The notes under the pieces: generated by a model
The model's database searches: none
What the model was told of the DNA's origin: nothing
Seen by the model: only the letters and a program-made list of their open reading frames with translations
Shown: in pieces, positions 47,961 to 56,651 of the stretch
Position numbering within the stretch: position 1 is the stretch's first letter
Layout: every line of letters begins with the position of its first letter
Program-made: the position numbers and the translations under genes
DNA from: Brucella oryzae
GTDB taxonomy: Bacteria > Pseudomonadota > Alphaproteobacteria > Rhizobiales > Rhizobiaceae
Length of the DNA stretch: 64,000 nucleotides
Assembly: GCA_012103035.1 (NCBI GenBank)
Contig: JAAVLL010000003.1
Coordinates: forward strand, 221,349 to 285,348
Direction: 5' to 3'

Positions 47961-48775
47961 GTTGTTGTCACGTTAAGTTTCTCTGGCCGGAAAGGCCAGG
48001 GGCTCGTAGATATTCAGGCGAAACAGGCCGCAATTTTCCATGCATCGAAAGCTTCGAGGCGATGGTAGCGAATTGTGTGCGGCTCGGCGACGAGATGGAA
48101 CAGAGAAACAATTGCGGGTCGCTGAGTGCATGGAGACGAACCGTTGCAACGCTCCAGGTGACCGATGACCTTGCATGGTTCGCTCCCGTTTCCTAAACGG
48201 CAGATGGCTATTTTCGGCCCGATTATTGAGGCCCTTGTGCGACCAATGGTCAAGGCCGGGTGCCACTTCTGCCTTTGCTGCACCGTAGGAGCGGAGCTTA
48301 TCGGTGATGATCCGTTTGGGAGCAAAGCCATAGCGCTTCATTAACGCCACAAGCAATCGCTTTGCCGCCCTTTTATCACGCCGCTTCTGCAAGATTTCTT
48401 CGAGAACGGAGCCATGTTGATCCACCGCACGCCAAAGCCAGAATTTTTCTCCAGCGCATTTGACGACCACTTCGTCCAAATACCAAACATCGCCGGGGCG
48501 CGCCTGACGCCGCCGCAAGTTGCGTGTGATCTGGGGGCCGAACTTGGCGATCCAACGACGAACTGTCTCGTATGATACGTCGATTCCACGCTCAAGCAGC
48601 ATTTCTTCAACTTCACGCAGACTAAGGTTGAACCGCAGATAAAGCCACACCGCATGAGCAACGATCTGTGGCGGAAAACGGTGACGCTTGAAGATGATAT
48701 CTGATGTCTGCATCGCCAAAATTTACGCCCAAACCGTCAGGCAGGCAACTGCAGCCCAGTTAACGTGACAACACC
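47961..48775 (-). mobile_element. IS6-family element, copy C
   Basis: 815 bp, nearly identical to copies B and D. The end next to the transposase start is ggtgttgtcacgttaa; the other end begins gttgttgtcacgtta, one mismatch. Flanks (aaatagag / gctcaaat) show no duplication. The right end cuts an IS110-type transposase. Confidence 0.9.
47973..48713 (-). CDS. IS6-family transposase, copy C
   Basis: The longest uninterrupted version: 247 residues including all three catalytic motifs (VWYLDEVVVKC, IITDKLRSYGA, LNNRAENSHLPF). Compared with copies B and D, two bases of gtgtgtg are missing near 48080, so the last ~50 residues are out of frame (SLPSPRSFRCMENC instead of TIRYHRLEAFDAWK). The catalytic core is intact, so partial activity is possible. 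Confidence 0.9.
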   Translation of the reverse strand: MQTSDIIFKRHRFPPQIVAHAVWLYLRFNLSLREVEEMLLERGIDVSYETVRRWIAKFGPQITRNLRRRQARPGDVWYLDEVVVKCAGEKFWLWRAVDQHGSVLEEILQKRRDKRAAKRLLVALMKRYGFAPKRIITDKLRSYGAAKAEVAPGLDHWSHKGLNNRAENSHLPFRKRERTMQGHRSPGALQRFVSMHSATRNCFSVPSRRRAAHNSLPSPRSFRCMENCGLFRLNIYEPLAFPARET

Positions 48776-48956
48776 GCTCAAATCGATCCAGCAGCTCTGC
48801 TACATTGCCACCGGCCACTAAATGCTTCGACATCCTCTCGCCACTGCCCGGCGACAACGAAGTGATCAACCAAGTCGATCGGCTCAGTTCCAATGCCACA
48901 AAAATTGCGCCAAGATCAGTGCGGACAGCGGTCGGATGAATGGATGCGGGTTCCAT
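48776..48956 (-). pseudogene. IS110-family transposase, N-terminal fragment
   Basis: Good ribosome site (CAGGAGGAGCAATTT) and start MEPASIHPTAVRTDLGAIFV then ALELSRSTWLITSLSPGSGE, RMSKHLVAGGNVAELLDRFE, the N-terminal RuvC-like region of IS110-type transposases. It ends abruptly at the IS6 copy C boundary, so only ~60 residues remain. The 48957-49253 interval shows no gene; it may contain the IS110 end. Confidence 0.75.
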
Positions 48957-49253
48957 AAATTGCTCCTCCTGAGCGAGTGTTTTGATGCAACCTCACTCTG
49001 CCAGAGCGACGGCCGCTGTTCACTCCTCATGGGATCTAAAGCCGAAGAGGTGGATATTCACCCGCCCCCATTCCTCGTTTGCAACCCCGACCAGCCTCTC
49101 GGAATGGGGCTGAACGTCAGCATCTGTCGCATCTCTATTTTGCTGGGAACGTCGCAACTTTAACTTGCTAAAACAAGTCATTGACTTTTTGGCTATTTCT
49201 ACAGTATCTCGTTTAGGTCAGAGAGCCAACCACTCCTCACATCGCGCCTTTGC

Positions 49254-49977
49254 TCAATTTCCGCCATACCCATGGTTCGACAAAGTTCCTTGCCAGATGC
49301 CTGCCTTTCGGCTTTTGGCTTCTGACTGAGCGCTAGAATAAGCGCCCTTTGAATACATTGGCCAATCGAGAGCATGCCCGTTCCGGACGAGCCATGTCGC
49401 TAGGTCCTGGCCGAAGGTATTCACGCACGATGCTACAATGCGATTATACTTATCGACATCCCGTTGAGCACAGATAATGGGTTGAGCCTCATCGAGATAG
49501 CTGGCCAGCTTCATCGAACTGATTTGTCCACAGCGATACTCACTGCCGGATGCATTTTACATGTCTGCGCACCCTCTGGCGCGTCAACACCCCAAATTCG
49601 GATGCGTTGGCCATGTATCTCGATAGTATCGGCATCGATAACAGATGCGCGTCCCGCAATCGATCCGCTGGGTTTCGCAGGCTTTGTCACTGTCTTGGCG
49701 TCGGATGGTGCGTAAAATGAAGACGAGGGAGTTTCCTGACCTTCGCACCGCCGAGTTCATATGTGCACAGTGCTTCTGACGGTGGAGAACCACAGTTCTG
49801 TGCTAGATTTCGATAGCTAGCGCAACGTCCCGTGGCATGAATACGCCAGCCGGGGCCGCCCTTGCAGCCGCAGCCACGGCATTGACCTGAAATCTGTATA
49901 ACCGGTCGCGTTACCTGTTCTGCGGGTGGCTGCCAACTCATGACAGATACCGCCAAAATCAACCCCAACATTCCCAT
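49254..49977 (-). CDS. Secreted Cys-rich protein with SNase-like (thermonuclease) domain (frameshifted)
   Basis: Starts MGMLGLILAVSVMSWQPPAE (signal peptide), then a Cys-rich region (SGQCRGCGCKGGPGWRIHAT, GRCASYRNLAQNCGSPPSEA, LCTYE). After a missing base, KPAKPSGSIAGRASVIDADT and IEIHGQRIRIWGVDAPEGAQ give the SNase core (Arg, Asp, Glu of the active-site region), then DKYNRIVASC (second Arg) and GQDLATWLVRNGHALDW. About 241 residues; breaks near 49735 and 49540. Predicted extracellular or periplasmic Ca-dependent nuclease. The Cys-rich head is unusual for the family. Confidence 0.68.
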
Positions 49978-49991
49978 GCCCCATAAATCAG

Positions 49992-50079
49992 TTATTCGTT
50001 CGGATCAGTTCCCGCATAGCCAACCCGGATTGCCTTAGCTATTTCAGTGACCGCCCTCACCGCTTCGTCGGCGGCTCAC
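49992..50079 (-). pseudogene. C-terminal half of a small gene split by IS3
   Basis: On the minus strand ADEAVRAVTEIAKAIRVGYA then GTDPNE and a stop at 49992. The 5' end is interrupted at the IS3 right beside it; the matching N-terminal half lies at 51394-51503. Not recognised, but plainly coding. It is ~15 bp upstream of the SNase gene, so the two formed an operon. Confidence 0.6.
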
Positions 50080-50117
50080 TGAACCGCGCCGGTTTGCCGG
50101 AGGCCATTTCGTTTAAG

Positions 50118-51116
50118 TTATGCGGCCACGGCCGGTGCGTCCAGCATGGCGTAATATCGTTCTTCGGCTTCGGCTGGCGGTATGTCGCCGATGGGCTCCA
50201 GAAGGCGACGGTTGTTGAACCAATCTACCCATTCCAGCGTGGCGAACTCCACCGCTTCGAAGTTGCGCCACGGTCCTCGCCGATGGATGACCTCGGCCTT
50301 GTAAAGACCATTGATCGTTTCAGCGAGAGCGTTGTCATAGGAATCTCCAACACTCCCGACCGACGGCTCGATGCCCGCTTCCGCCAGCCGTTCGGAATAG
50401 CGAATGGACACATATTGCGATCCGCGGTCGGAATGGTGAACCAGTCCGCCACGATGGACGGGCCGCCGATCATGAAGCGCCTGGTCGAGGGCATCGAGAA
50501 CGAAACCCGCATGGGCAGTCCGGCTTGCTCGCCAACCGACGATGCGGCGAGCGAAGGCATCGATCACGAACGCGACGTAAACAAAGCCCTGCCAAGTGGC
50601 CACATACGTGAAATCAGAAAGCCAGAGCATGTTGGGCGCAGGCGCGAAAAGTGCCGGTTCACCCGGTCGAGCGGGCATGGTGCGGCCTTGTCCGACACGG
50701 TGGTTTTGACCGGTTTGCCACGGATGATGCCCTGTAGTCCCATCGACCTCATAAGCCGAGCGACCGTGCAGCGGGCGATGTCGTAGCCTTCGCTGCAACT
50801 GCCGCCAGACTTTACGCACGCCGTAAACCTGGAAGTTCTCATTGAACACCCGGCGTATCTCGATCTTCATGCCGATATCGCTGCGGGCGCGAACCGACAG
50901 GCGGTCAACATCCAACCGCTTGGCTACGTTCTCGTAGTAGGTTGATGGGGCAATCGGCAAAAGCCTGCAGATCGGCTCGACCCCGAACACGCTACGGTGT
51001 TCGTCAATGAACGAGATCATCGTTTGAAGGGGCGGTCGAGCTCGCCATCGCGAAATAAGCAGACGCCTTGCGCAAAATCTCGTTGGCCTGACGAAGCTCG
51101 CGGTTCTCCCGCTCAA
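50118..51116 (-). CDS. IS3 OrfB transposase (integrase core)
   Basis: From [20 protein letters not shown] and [20 protein letters not shown] to [20 protein letters not shown] (Asp), [20 protein letters not shown] (Asp) and [20 protein letters not shown] (Glu). The central part ([20 protein letters not shown]) is in another frame for ~30 residues. Normally made as an OrfAB fusion by -1 frameshifting with orfA. Confidence 0.9.
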   Translation of the reverse strand: MSGRTASFVRPTRFCARRLLISRWRARPPLQTMISFIDEHRSVFGVEPICRLLPIAPSTYYENVAKRLDVDRLSVRARSDIGMKIEIRRVFNENFQVYGVRKVWRQLQRRLRHRPLHGRSAYEVDGTTGHHPWQTGQNHRVGQGRTMPARPGEPALFAPAPNMLWLSDFTYVATWQGFVYVAFVIDAFARRIVGWRASRTAHAGFVLDALDQALHDRRPVHRGGLVHHSDRGSQYVSIRYSERLAEAGIEPSVGSVGDSYDNALAETINGLYKAEVIHRRGPWRNFEAVEFATLEWVDWFNNRRLLEPIGDIPPAEAEERYYAMLDAPAVAA

Positions 51117-51342
51117 GAGCTTTCATCTTCTCGGCCGCGTCGCTCGGCAAGCCTGCTCGTTTGCCGCTGTCGACCTCGGTCTTCTTCACCCATTCATGCA
51201 GCGTGGCTCGCGAGCAACCGATCTTGCCCGCAATAGATGAAACGGCCGCCCACCGCGACGGGTGCTCTGCCTCGTGATCCAGCACCATACGGACGGCGCG
51301 TTGGCGGACTTCGGGTGAAAACTTGTTCGTTGTCTTGCTCAT
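51004..51342 (-). CDS. IS3 OrfA (HTH protein)
   Basis: 112 residues: [40 protein letters not shown] (HTH), [20 protein letters not shown] (leucine zipper). Overlaps orfB as usual in the family, where a programmed -1 shift makes the active fusion. Confidence 0.9.
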   Translation of the reverse strand: MSKTTNKFSPEVRQRAVRMVLDHEAEHPSRWAAVSSIAGKIGCSRATLHEWVKKTEVDSGKRAGLPSDAAEKMKALERENRELRQANEILRKASAYFAMASSTAPSNDDLVH

Positions 51343-51393
51343 ATCGGCTCCACTCTCTCAGAAGTTGGAGCCTCCGGCAAACCGGGCGGTTCA

Positions 51394-51503
51394 CACCAGC
51401 TTCGGCTGCATCATTTTGTCAGATCAGAAATCCCGTGAGTAACGGCGGTTTAACAGTCCAGATCGCAGTCAAGGTATATGCCAGATTGCTTCAGCCCCAT
51501 CAT
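51394..51503 (-). pseudogene. N-terminal half of the small gene split by IS3
   Basis: A GGAGGGACTTCAA ribosome site precedes ATG 51503: MMGLKQSGIYLDCDLD, then, with frame changes, LLNRRYSRDF and SDKMMQPKL up to the IS3. Joined to 49992-50079 it would give ~70 residues. The strong ribosome site supports a real gene. Confidence 0.55.
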
Positions 51504-51771
51504 TTGAAGTCCCTCCAATCAGAGACTGACAATAAACGATTTTCGAAACGAAGATTGGAGAAATTATCACCCGCCGGATTGCAGTCAATCCTTGTGCCGT
51601 TTGGTCTCGTGTCATCGACGTTTTCATGAGTATGTGGCTCATTTCCACTTACTAGCTAAGATTCTGCTGGGCAGCTTTTCTCAATAATTTTTTGTTTTGC
51701 GCCCGACATGCGGGTACGTTTCGCCGCACCCCTAAAGAAGTATATCATTTGCATGTTTTCGTGCGGACGTA

Positions 51772-51793
51772 TAGATGCATATTAGATACATGA
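51772..51793. promoter_or_regulatory. NsrR-like box upstream of the hmp fragment
   Basis: agatgcatattagatacatga resembles the NsrR consensus (two ATGCAT-like halves 11 bp apart). NsrR, a nitric-oxide sensor, commonly represses hmp, and an hmp fragment follows about 60-100 bases downstream. The rest of 51504-51854 shows no gene. Confidence 0.45.
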
Positions 51794-51854
51794 TTTTATT
51801 ATGTAATGCGCATTCCGGCGACCTTACCGTCGAAATGCACAACAGGGCCGGACA

Positions 51855-52088
51855 ATGGTCCCTGATCTCAGGATTCTGGAACATGCGCGAATACATTTCA
51901 TGAACAATATCAAGCCCATGGGAATTGGTGACGCCTCATCGCAGCCCAGAGCACTGGCGGGGCCATTCTTGCATATGCCGGCAATATCGACAATCTCGGT
52001 GCGCTGGCTCCGGCAGTGGAGCGGATCGCACAAAAGCATGTCGGCCTTCAGATCCTGCCGGAACACTACCCGCATGTGGGCGAGGGAG
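51855..52088 (+). pseudogene. hmp: Flavohemoglobin (Hmp) globin-domain fragment cut by IS6
   Basis: SSQPRALAG then (one frame over) AILAYAGNIDNLGALAPAVE, RIAQKHVGLQILPEHYPHVG matches the globin domain of Hmp, including the proximal His in KHVGLQI. Coding stops at the IS6 copy D boundary (52085), and the FAD/NAD reductase part is absent from the window. The N-terminal ~40 residues are only partly recognisable. Hmp would detoxify nitric oxide; this copy cannot. Confidence 0.7.
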
Positions 52089-52900
52089 TTGTCACGTTAA
52101 GTTTCTCTGGCCGGAAAGGCCAGGGGCTCGTAGATATTCAGGCGAAACAGGCCGCAATTTTCCATGCATCGAAAGCTTCGAGGCGATGGTAGCGAATTGT
52201 GTGTGCGGCTCGGCGACGAGATGGAACAGAGAAACAATTGCGGGTCGCTGAGTGCATGGAGACGAACCGTTGCAACGCTCCAGGTGACCGATGACCTTGC
52301 ATGGTTCGCTCCCGTTTCCTAAACGGCAGATGGCTATTTTCGGCCCGATTATTGAGGCCCTTGTGCGACCAATGGTCAAGGCCGGGTGCCACTTCTGCCT
52401 TTGCTGCACCGTAGGAGCGGAGCTTATCGGTGATGATCCGTTTGGGAGCAAAGCCATAGCGCTTCATTAACGCCACAAGCAATCGCTTTGCCGCCCTTTT
52501 ATCACGCCGCTTCTGCAAGATTTCTTCGAGAACGGAGCCATGTTGATCCACCGCACGCCAAAGCCAGAATTTTTCTCCAGCGCATTTGACGACCACTTCG
52601 TCCAAATACCAAATATCGCCGGGGCGCGCCTGACGCCGCCGCAAGTTGCGTGTGATCTGGGGCCGAACTTGGCGATCCAACGACGAACTGTCTCGTATGA
52701 TACGTCGATTCCACGCTCAAGCAGCATTTCTTCAACTTCACGCAGACTAAGGTTGAACCGCAGATAAAGCCACACCGCATGAGCAACGATCTGTGGCGGA
52801 AAACGGTGACGCTTGAAGATGATATCTGATGTCTGCATCGCCAAAATTTACGCCCAAACCGTCAGGCAGGCAACTGCAGCCCAGTTAACGTGACAACACC
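52085..52900 (-). mobile_element. IS6-family element, copy D
   Basis: 816 bp; transposase-proximal end ggtgttgtcacgttaa, distal end ggagttgtcacgttaa (one mismatch). Flanks (tgggcgag / actgcgat) show no duplication. It truncates hmp on the left and a SyrB-like gene on the right. Same orientation as copy C, so C and D bracket 3.3 kb as direct repeats. Confidence 0.9.
52138..52838 (-). CDS. IS6-family transposase, copy D (frameshifted)
   Basis: Same protein as copies B and C: MQTSDIIFKRHRFPPQIVAH, then the frame breaks after AKFGP because one G of gggggcc is missing, and resumes as QITRNLRRRQARPGDIWYLD through IITDKLRSYG, NRAENSHLPF and the proper C-terminus TIRYHRLEAFDAWKIAACFA. The catalytic triad is complete. 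Except for that base this copy would be fully intact. Confidence 0.9.
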
Positions 52901-53068
52901 ACTGCGATACCTCCGGTCGCAGAGACAGACAGTCGCTCCGAACTACTGTCCCTCGAAAGCGAGAATGCATCTCTCAAGCGCGAACTGCTTGCGAAACTGC
53001 GCGCAGAAAATGATGCCTTGTTCGCGCTGCTCAGACGAGCCGATCTGCGGGCCACCCACATTAGATAG
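52901..53068 (+). pseudogene. C-terminal fragment of a SyrB-like coiled-coil protein
   Basis: Directly after IS6 copy D: AIPPVAETDSRSELLSLESE, NASLKRELLAKLRAENDALF, ALLRRADLRATHIR and a stop. The leucine-heptad pattern (ENASLKRELLAKLRAEN) resembles the C-terminus of SyrB-type proteins of Rhizobiales and the protein encoded at 53256-54110. The N-terminus is missing at the IS boundary. Confidence 0.5.
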
Positions 53069-53127
53069 ATCCGTTTTATTCAGGCCTGCATGTTCATGGG
53101 CCCGACGACGACCTGGCTGAAACTGGC

Positions 53128-53253
53128 ATGAAGCAATACCAACCGCGTGTTCTGGTCATTTGGGAGCGTCCGGTTTATCGTTGCCAAGGCTGTCGCATGT
53201 TGGGAAGCAGGCAACACCAAGTCCATTTTGGCGCGATCGGGGAGGTTGATTGA
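53128..53253 (+). CDS. Small protein with CxxC, coupled to the next gene
   Basis: 41 residues: MKQYQPRVLVIWERPVYRCQ then GCRMLGSRQHQVHFGAIGEV. Its stop is 2 bases before the next ATG. In-frame coding sense (DPFYSGLHVHGPDDDLAETG) extends upstream to 53068 without a start codon, so the true gene may be longer with a frameshift. Family unknown; the Cys pair and His could bind a metal. Confidence 0.4.
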   Translation: MKQYQPRVLVIWERPVYRCQGCRMLGSRQHQVHFGAIGEVD

Positions 53254-53255
53254 CA

Positions 53256-54110
53256 ATGAAATCATGGAGTAAGCGCCTCGTCGCGGGCTGAAGAACTGGC
53301 GATCGCGCGACAACGACACCGGGGCGGATGCAACGTCTGGTGGACAAAGCCCAGCTGATATGACTCCAGAGCGATCTGATGACGGTTCAAAGGCAAAACT
53401 GTCGATTAAGGTCACGGTGGAAGACTTTGAAGGAACAGGCGTTGATGCAAATCCGCAGATAAAACCGACAACCCCACTTGAAACTTCCCCGTGCCTGCGA
53501 ACGAAGTACAGCCGCCTGAGGCATCGTCAAGTCAGCCGGAGCCGACGCACGAGGCGGCAGATGAGCCTTCCTCATCATCTGTTTCAAAGCCGACGCAAAA
53601 TCTGTCCCGGAGAAGATCATCAAAGTCCAAGGTTGGATTGTTGGGAGGCAATGACCTGGCGGTGTCAGACGGGGAAGGGACTCAGCTACCGAAGCGGCTG
53701 AGAACAAAAGCGTCACCCGCGAGAGGAAGTTGCAGACCGATCATGAATTGCAGAAGTTCACCATCAACACGACCCCGGCAAAAGAGCTTGAAGACGCAGA
53801 TGGCAACGCATCCATCGGGGCAGAGCCAAGAAACCCATCGGAAGCGTTAGTGTCGTTTGAGGAAGCGAATGCACTTCACGAACCGTCCAGTGGTGCGGAG
53901 CCATCGAGAATAGATCAGGCGACAGACAAAGATGCGACGATCCCTGGGGCGCCCATGTCACCGCAAATGCGCTCCCGTGATCGAAAGCCCAAAGCGACTG
54001 ATGAACTGGTGACCGACGCAATGCTCGCAGAACTTGAAGCGGAAAACGCCCGCCTTAAGCGCCTTCTCCGTGAAAAGCTGAGTGCGACCAAGGATAATTC
54101 TGAGAATTGA
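53256..54110 (+). CDS. SyrB-like protein: disordered N-terminus, C-terminal coiled coil (frameshifted)
   Basis: GGAGG before ATG 53256: MKSWSKRLVAG, then LKNWRSRDNDTGADATSGGQ, GSKAKLSIKVTVEDFEGTGV, a long Ser/Pro/Glu-rich segment (EASSSQPEPTHEAADEPSSS) and a C-terminal helix AELEAENARLKRLLREKLSA. About 285 residues. Breaks near 53290, 53490 and 53705 are missing-base type. SyrB represses exopolysaccharide-related regulator genes in Sinorhizobium; similarity here is confined to the heptad-repeat end, so a regulatory role is tentative. Confidence 0.5.
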
Positions 54111-54173
54111 ACTAAGGGTCGCGTGCGACATCGCCAGACTACCGTCGAACGATTTTGAACATAAGGATTTGTG

Positions 54174-54449
54174 ATGGCTGTTACATTGTTGCATGGAACC
54201 GGTAATCTTGTCTGCGACGGAGTGGATGCGGGCCGGGTCGAATTCAGCATCGCCAGTCCGGCGGATGGGCCGGACATGACAAGACGTGGAAAGGTCTGGG
54301 GCAACAGGCAGGCGATAGCTGCCTCGATGGATGCTGAGAAGATTGAGCTGATTGTGTCAGAGCCGAGTGAGACGCTTCTCCTGGATCTCCAGGATCTGGA
54401 TCGCGATGGTGTCGCCTTGTTCTCTGTTTTACACGCCACAGCTGCTTGA
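54174..54449 (+). CDS. Hypothetical protein
   Basis: 91 residues from ATG 54174: MAVTLLHGTGNLVCDGVDAG, RVEFSIASPADGPDMTRRGK, VWGNRQAIAASMDAEKIELI, ending LQDLDRDGVALFSVLHATAA. Mostly beta-strand-like, no signal peptide. Not recognised. Follows the SyrB-like gene in the same orientation. Confidence 0.5.
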   Translation: MAVTLLHGTGNLVCDGVDAGRVEFSIASPADGPDMTRRGKVWGNRQAIAASMDAEKIELIVSEPSETLLLDLQDLDRDGVALFSVLHATAA

Positions 54450-54462
54450 CGACGGCTGACCA

Positions 54463-54725
54463 GTGAGCGCTGATAGAGCGGTCAAGCAGTATCCTTCGGC
54501 AGGCAAGCGACAGTCAGGTTGCAAGCCACGGCGTTCGGTAGATTCAGTCCCGATCTGCTTGAAGCCTCACTTCAAGATTCCGTCCACCAAAAAGCCCATA
54601 AAGGGGACGGTTTGCCGTTGCTTATCAGAATTAAACCCGAGAACAGTTCGTCGGCGGAAACTTGGCATGGGCAGAATTGTAATAACGCTTCAGACCGGTC
54701 GTTAAAATTACCCGATCGTGATTGA
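54463..54725 (+). CDS. Hypothetical protein (one frameshift)
   Basis: GTG 54463: SADRAVKQYPSAGKRQSG, then after a missing base ATAFGRFSPDLLEASLQDSV, HQKAHKGDGLPLLIRIKPEN and a basic/acidic tail to the stop at 54725. About 87 residues. Not recognised; possibly the last gene of the small cluster beginning at 53128. Confidence 0.42.
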
Positions 54726-54807
54726 TCAGCTTCAAACTTCAGGCGGCAATTGTTAATATCGTCGCGTGTAAACATCGCGGAAAACCTGACCGGAGGTGTC
54801 TACATGT

Positions 54808-54835
54808 CCCCGGCGGTCCGGGAAGAGCGCCGGGG
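54808..54835. repeat. GC-rich hairpin in the gap before the toxin-antitoxin genes
   Basis: ccccggcg and cgccgggg form a perfect 8-bp stem around a 12-base loop. No T run follows. The 54726-55029 gap otherwise shows only the promoter area of the antitoxin. Confidence 0.5.
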
Positions 54836-55029
54836 ATTCAGATCATTTGAGCGTTATAAAATGCGAATGCTGCAATGACGAATTGCCGAGAAGGTGAATT
54901 CTTCACACCAATGAGAAGGTAGCAGCTTCTGATGAACCTTGCCGGTGAGCATCATCCTGAACAAATAGGACAAACTGGACAAATGGAAATAATGTTCTTA
55001 TATTGAGCTGCATGTAGACGGAGTACACC

Positions 55030-55751
55030 ATGGCTAGTCCAAATATGCAGACGCACCAGAGCAGCCGCACCAACGTAGCAGAACGTGTCACCAACAAAGT
55101 CACGAATGCGCTCAAAAGCGACAAGGCATTTGAGTCAGGAACGCTTGCGCTTTCAGCACACATAGCGGGAGCCGCATCAGCGGCCGTACTCGATCTCCCG
55201 CTAGAAGCCCGGCAGGAACTCCGGAAGCGGCAGGCCGAGTTGACGCAGGGCATCAACCGACTGATTAAATCCTTTGGCAAGAAGCCGGTTTACAGCAAGA
55301 TTGGTCTCACGAGGCCCGATGTCGTTGAACCTTCCAACGGCGACGGTCTTGGTACGATTGTATCCGATGAAGAAGGACAACAGCTACTCAACGACATTGC
55401 AGTTGCCCGGAAGATTGAGGACTGGGCCGGAGAGGCTGTTGGCGCAACCGAACTCAGTCGCGACTACGGCATTCCTCGCTCGACACTCCATCGCTGGCAG
55501 CATTCCAATGAAGTAATAGCGCTTCTCAAGGGAACTAAAAGCATGTCTATCCGACTGAGCAATTCATTGACGGACGCCCCGCAAGAGGGATTTCCACCAT
55601 CATCGATATAATCGGTAGTCATCGAATTGCCTGGCTCTGGCTACGCCAGGTCAATCCCGTCCTAGGTGGGCGGAAACCTATCGACTGTCTCAAGCAGGAC
55701 CGCCTTGATGAAGTCATCGATGTTGCTCGTGCATATTTCGAAGCGCATTGA
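55030..55751 (+). CDS. Xre/MbcA/ParS-type antitoxin (one frameshift)
   Basis: ATG 55030 after GACGGAGTACACC. The N-terminal two thirds (MASPNMQTHQSSRTNVAERV ... AGEAVGATELSRDYGIPRST with LHRWQHSNEVIALLKG) carries an HTH; one missing base near 55540 restores YPTEQFIDGRPARGISTIID and IAWLWLRQVNPVLGGRKPID, the MbcA/ParS/Xre toxin-binding C-terminal domain, ending ARAYFEAH. About 240 residues. It overlaps the RES toxin start (TGATG). Expected to neutralise the toxin and repress its own operon. Confidence 0.82.
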
Positions 55752-56320
55752 TGCTTCATCCGAATATCTTGCAGCAACTTGCCGTTCAAGTAGATGTCAG
55801 CAATTATGTGCGGATTCTCCCGCGCATCTATGCGGCCACACCCTTAGGTATGGGGTTTGGACTTACGCGGTTCTCAAGTCCGAAGAATAAATTTCAATTG
55901 CTCTACCTTGCGCAAAATCCGATGACGGCAGTTGCGGAAACGATAGTACGAGATAGGTTTGAAAAGACAACGGACCGCTACCTTATGCGCGAAGAGCTTG
56001 ATCGCTATTCAATTGCTGTGATCCGTAATCCGAAGCCGCTATTTTTGCTCGACTTGCGCTATGAGGGTGCCAGCCTGCTTGGAATATCGACCGATACCGT
56101 ACGAGCAAAGGCTCAAGCCGCAGGTAGACGATTAAGTCAGGAAATCTACGACCAAACCGAATTCGACGGCATCATTTATATGTCTCGCATTACAAACAAG
56201 GAATGCGTCGCTGTTTACGACAGGGCAGTCCACTTCAATCTCGAGACTGAAGCTCCAGCCTTAAACTTGACGAGGTTATCAAGCTTGACCGATATTTTGA
56301 GAAGTTGTTCGTCACTATAA
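55751..56320 (+). CDS. RES-domain toxin (NAD+-degrading)
   Basis: ATG overlaps the antitoxin stop. Intact frame of ~190 residues: YVRILPRIYAATPLGMGFGL, TRFSSPKNKFQLLYLAQNPM, TAVAETIVRDRF and FDGIIYMSRITNKECVAVYD. The R, E and S that name the RES domain are visible (TRF, AVAET, YMSR). RES toxins such as MbcT deplete NAD+ and arrest growth, held in check by the cognate Xre-type antitoxin encoded upstream. Confidence 0.87.
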   Translation: MLHPNILQQLAVQVDVSNYVRILPRIYAATPLGMGFGLTRFSSPKNKFQLLYLAQNPMTAVAETIVRDRFEKTTDRYLMREELDRYSIAVIRNPKPLFLLDLRYEGASLLGISTDTVRAKAQAAGRRLSQEIYDQTEFDGIIYMSRITNKECVAVYDRAVHFNLETEAPALNLTRLSSLTDILRSCSSL

Positions 56321-56330
56321 TGGCGAAGCC

Positions 56331-56633
56331 ATAACACCCGGCATTTAAAAGGTAGGTCGATCCAGCGGAGCGGACCGTAATTCGCAAACAGGAGGTCGCT
56401 GTCCGTTTGCCTGAAGACAGGACGCGCTCATCATCAGGACCAGTGCCCGGAAGCTCAGCGCCTTGTTGTATACCTGAAATGTCCAACGGATTATACGCAA
56501 AATTCAGCTTAGACGACAATTCTCCGCCTATCGGCGCGCCAGGGCGCGTCTGAGACCACTTCGGTGTGGAATCGCGCAAAAATCCGATGAGATTCATATC
56601 TTTCTGCTGTAACGGATAAATCCGTGAAGGCAT
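56331..56633 (-). CDS. Doubtful small protein between RES toxin and methyltransferase fragment
   Basis: Minus-strand frame MPSRIYPLQQKDMNLIGFLR, DSTPKWSQTRPGAPIGGELS, YNPLDISGIQQGAELPGTGP. Composition is acceptable, but the same frame also stays open through the antisense of its neighbours, so it may be chance. No family recognised. Confidence 0.25.
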
Positions 56634-56651
56634 ACGCGTGGGGTATTCGGA

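Larger units (their letters stand above)
50080..51393 (-). mobile_element. Complete IS3-family element (IS51 group) with 3-bp target duplication
   Basis: 1314 bp bounded by ~25-bp inverted repeats beginning tgaaccgc and continuing ccggtttgccggaggc (one extra base on the left), flanked by cac on both sides (50077-50079 and 51394-51396). Contains orfA and orfB on the minus strand. The flanking duplication shows a simple insertion, unlike the IS6 copies nearby. Confidence 0.93.
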
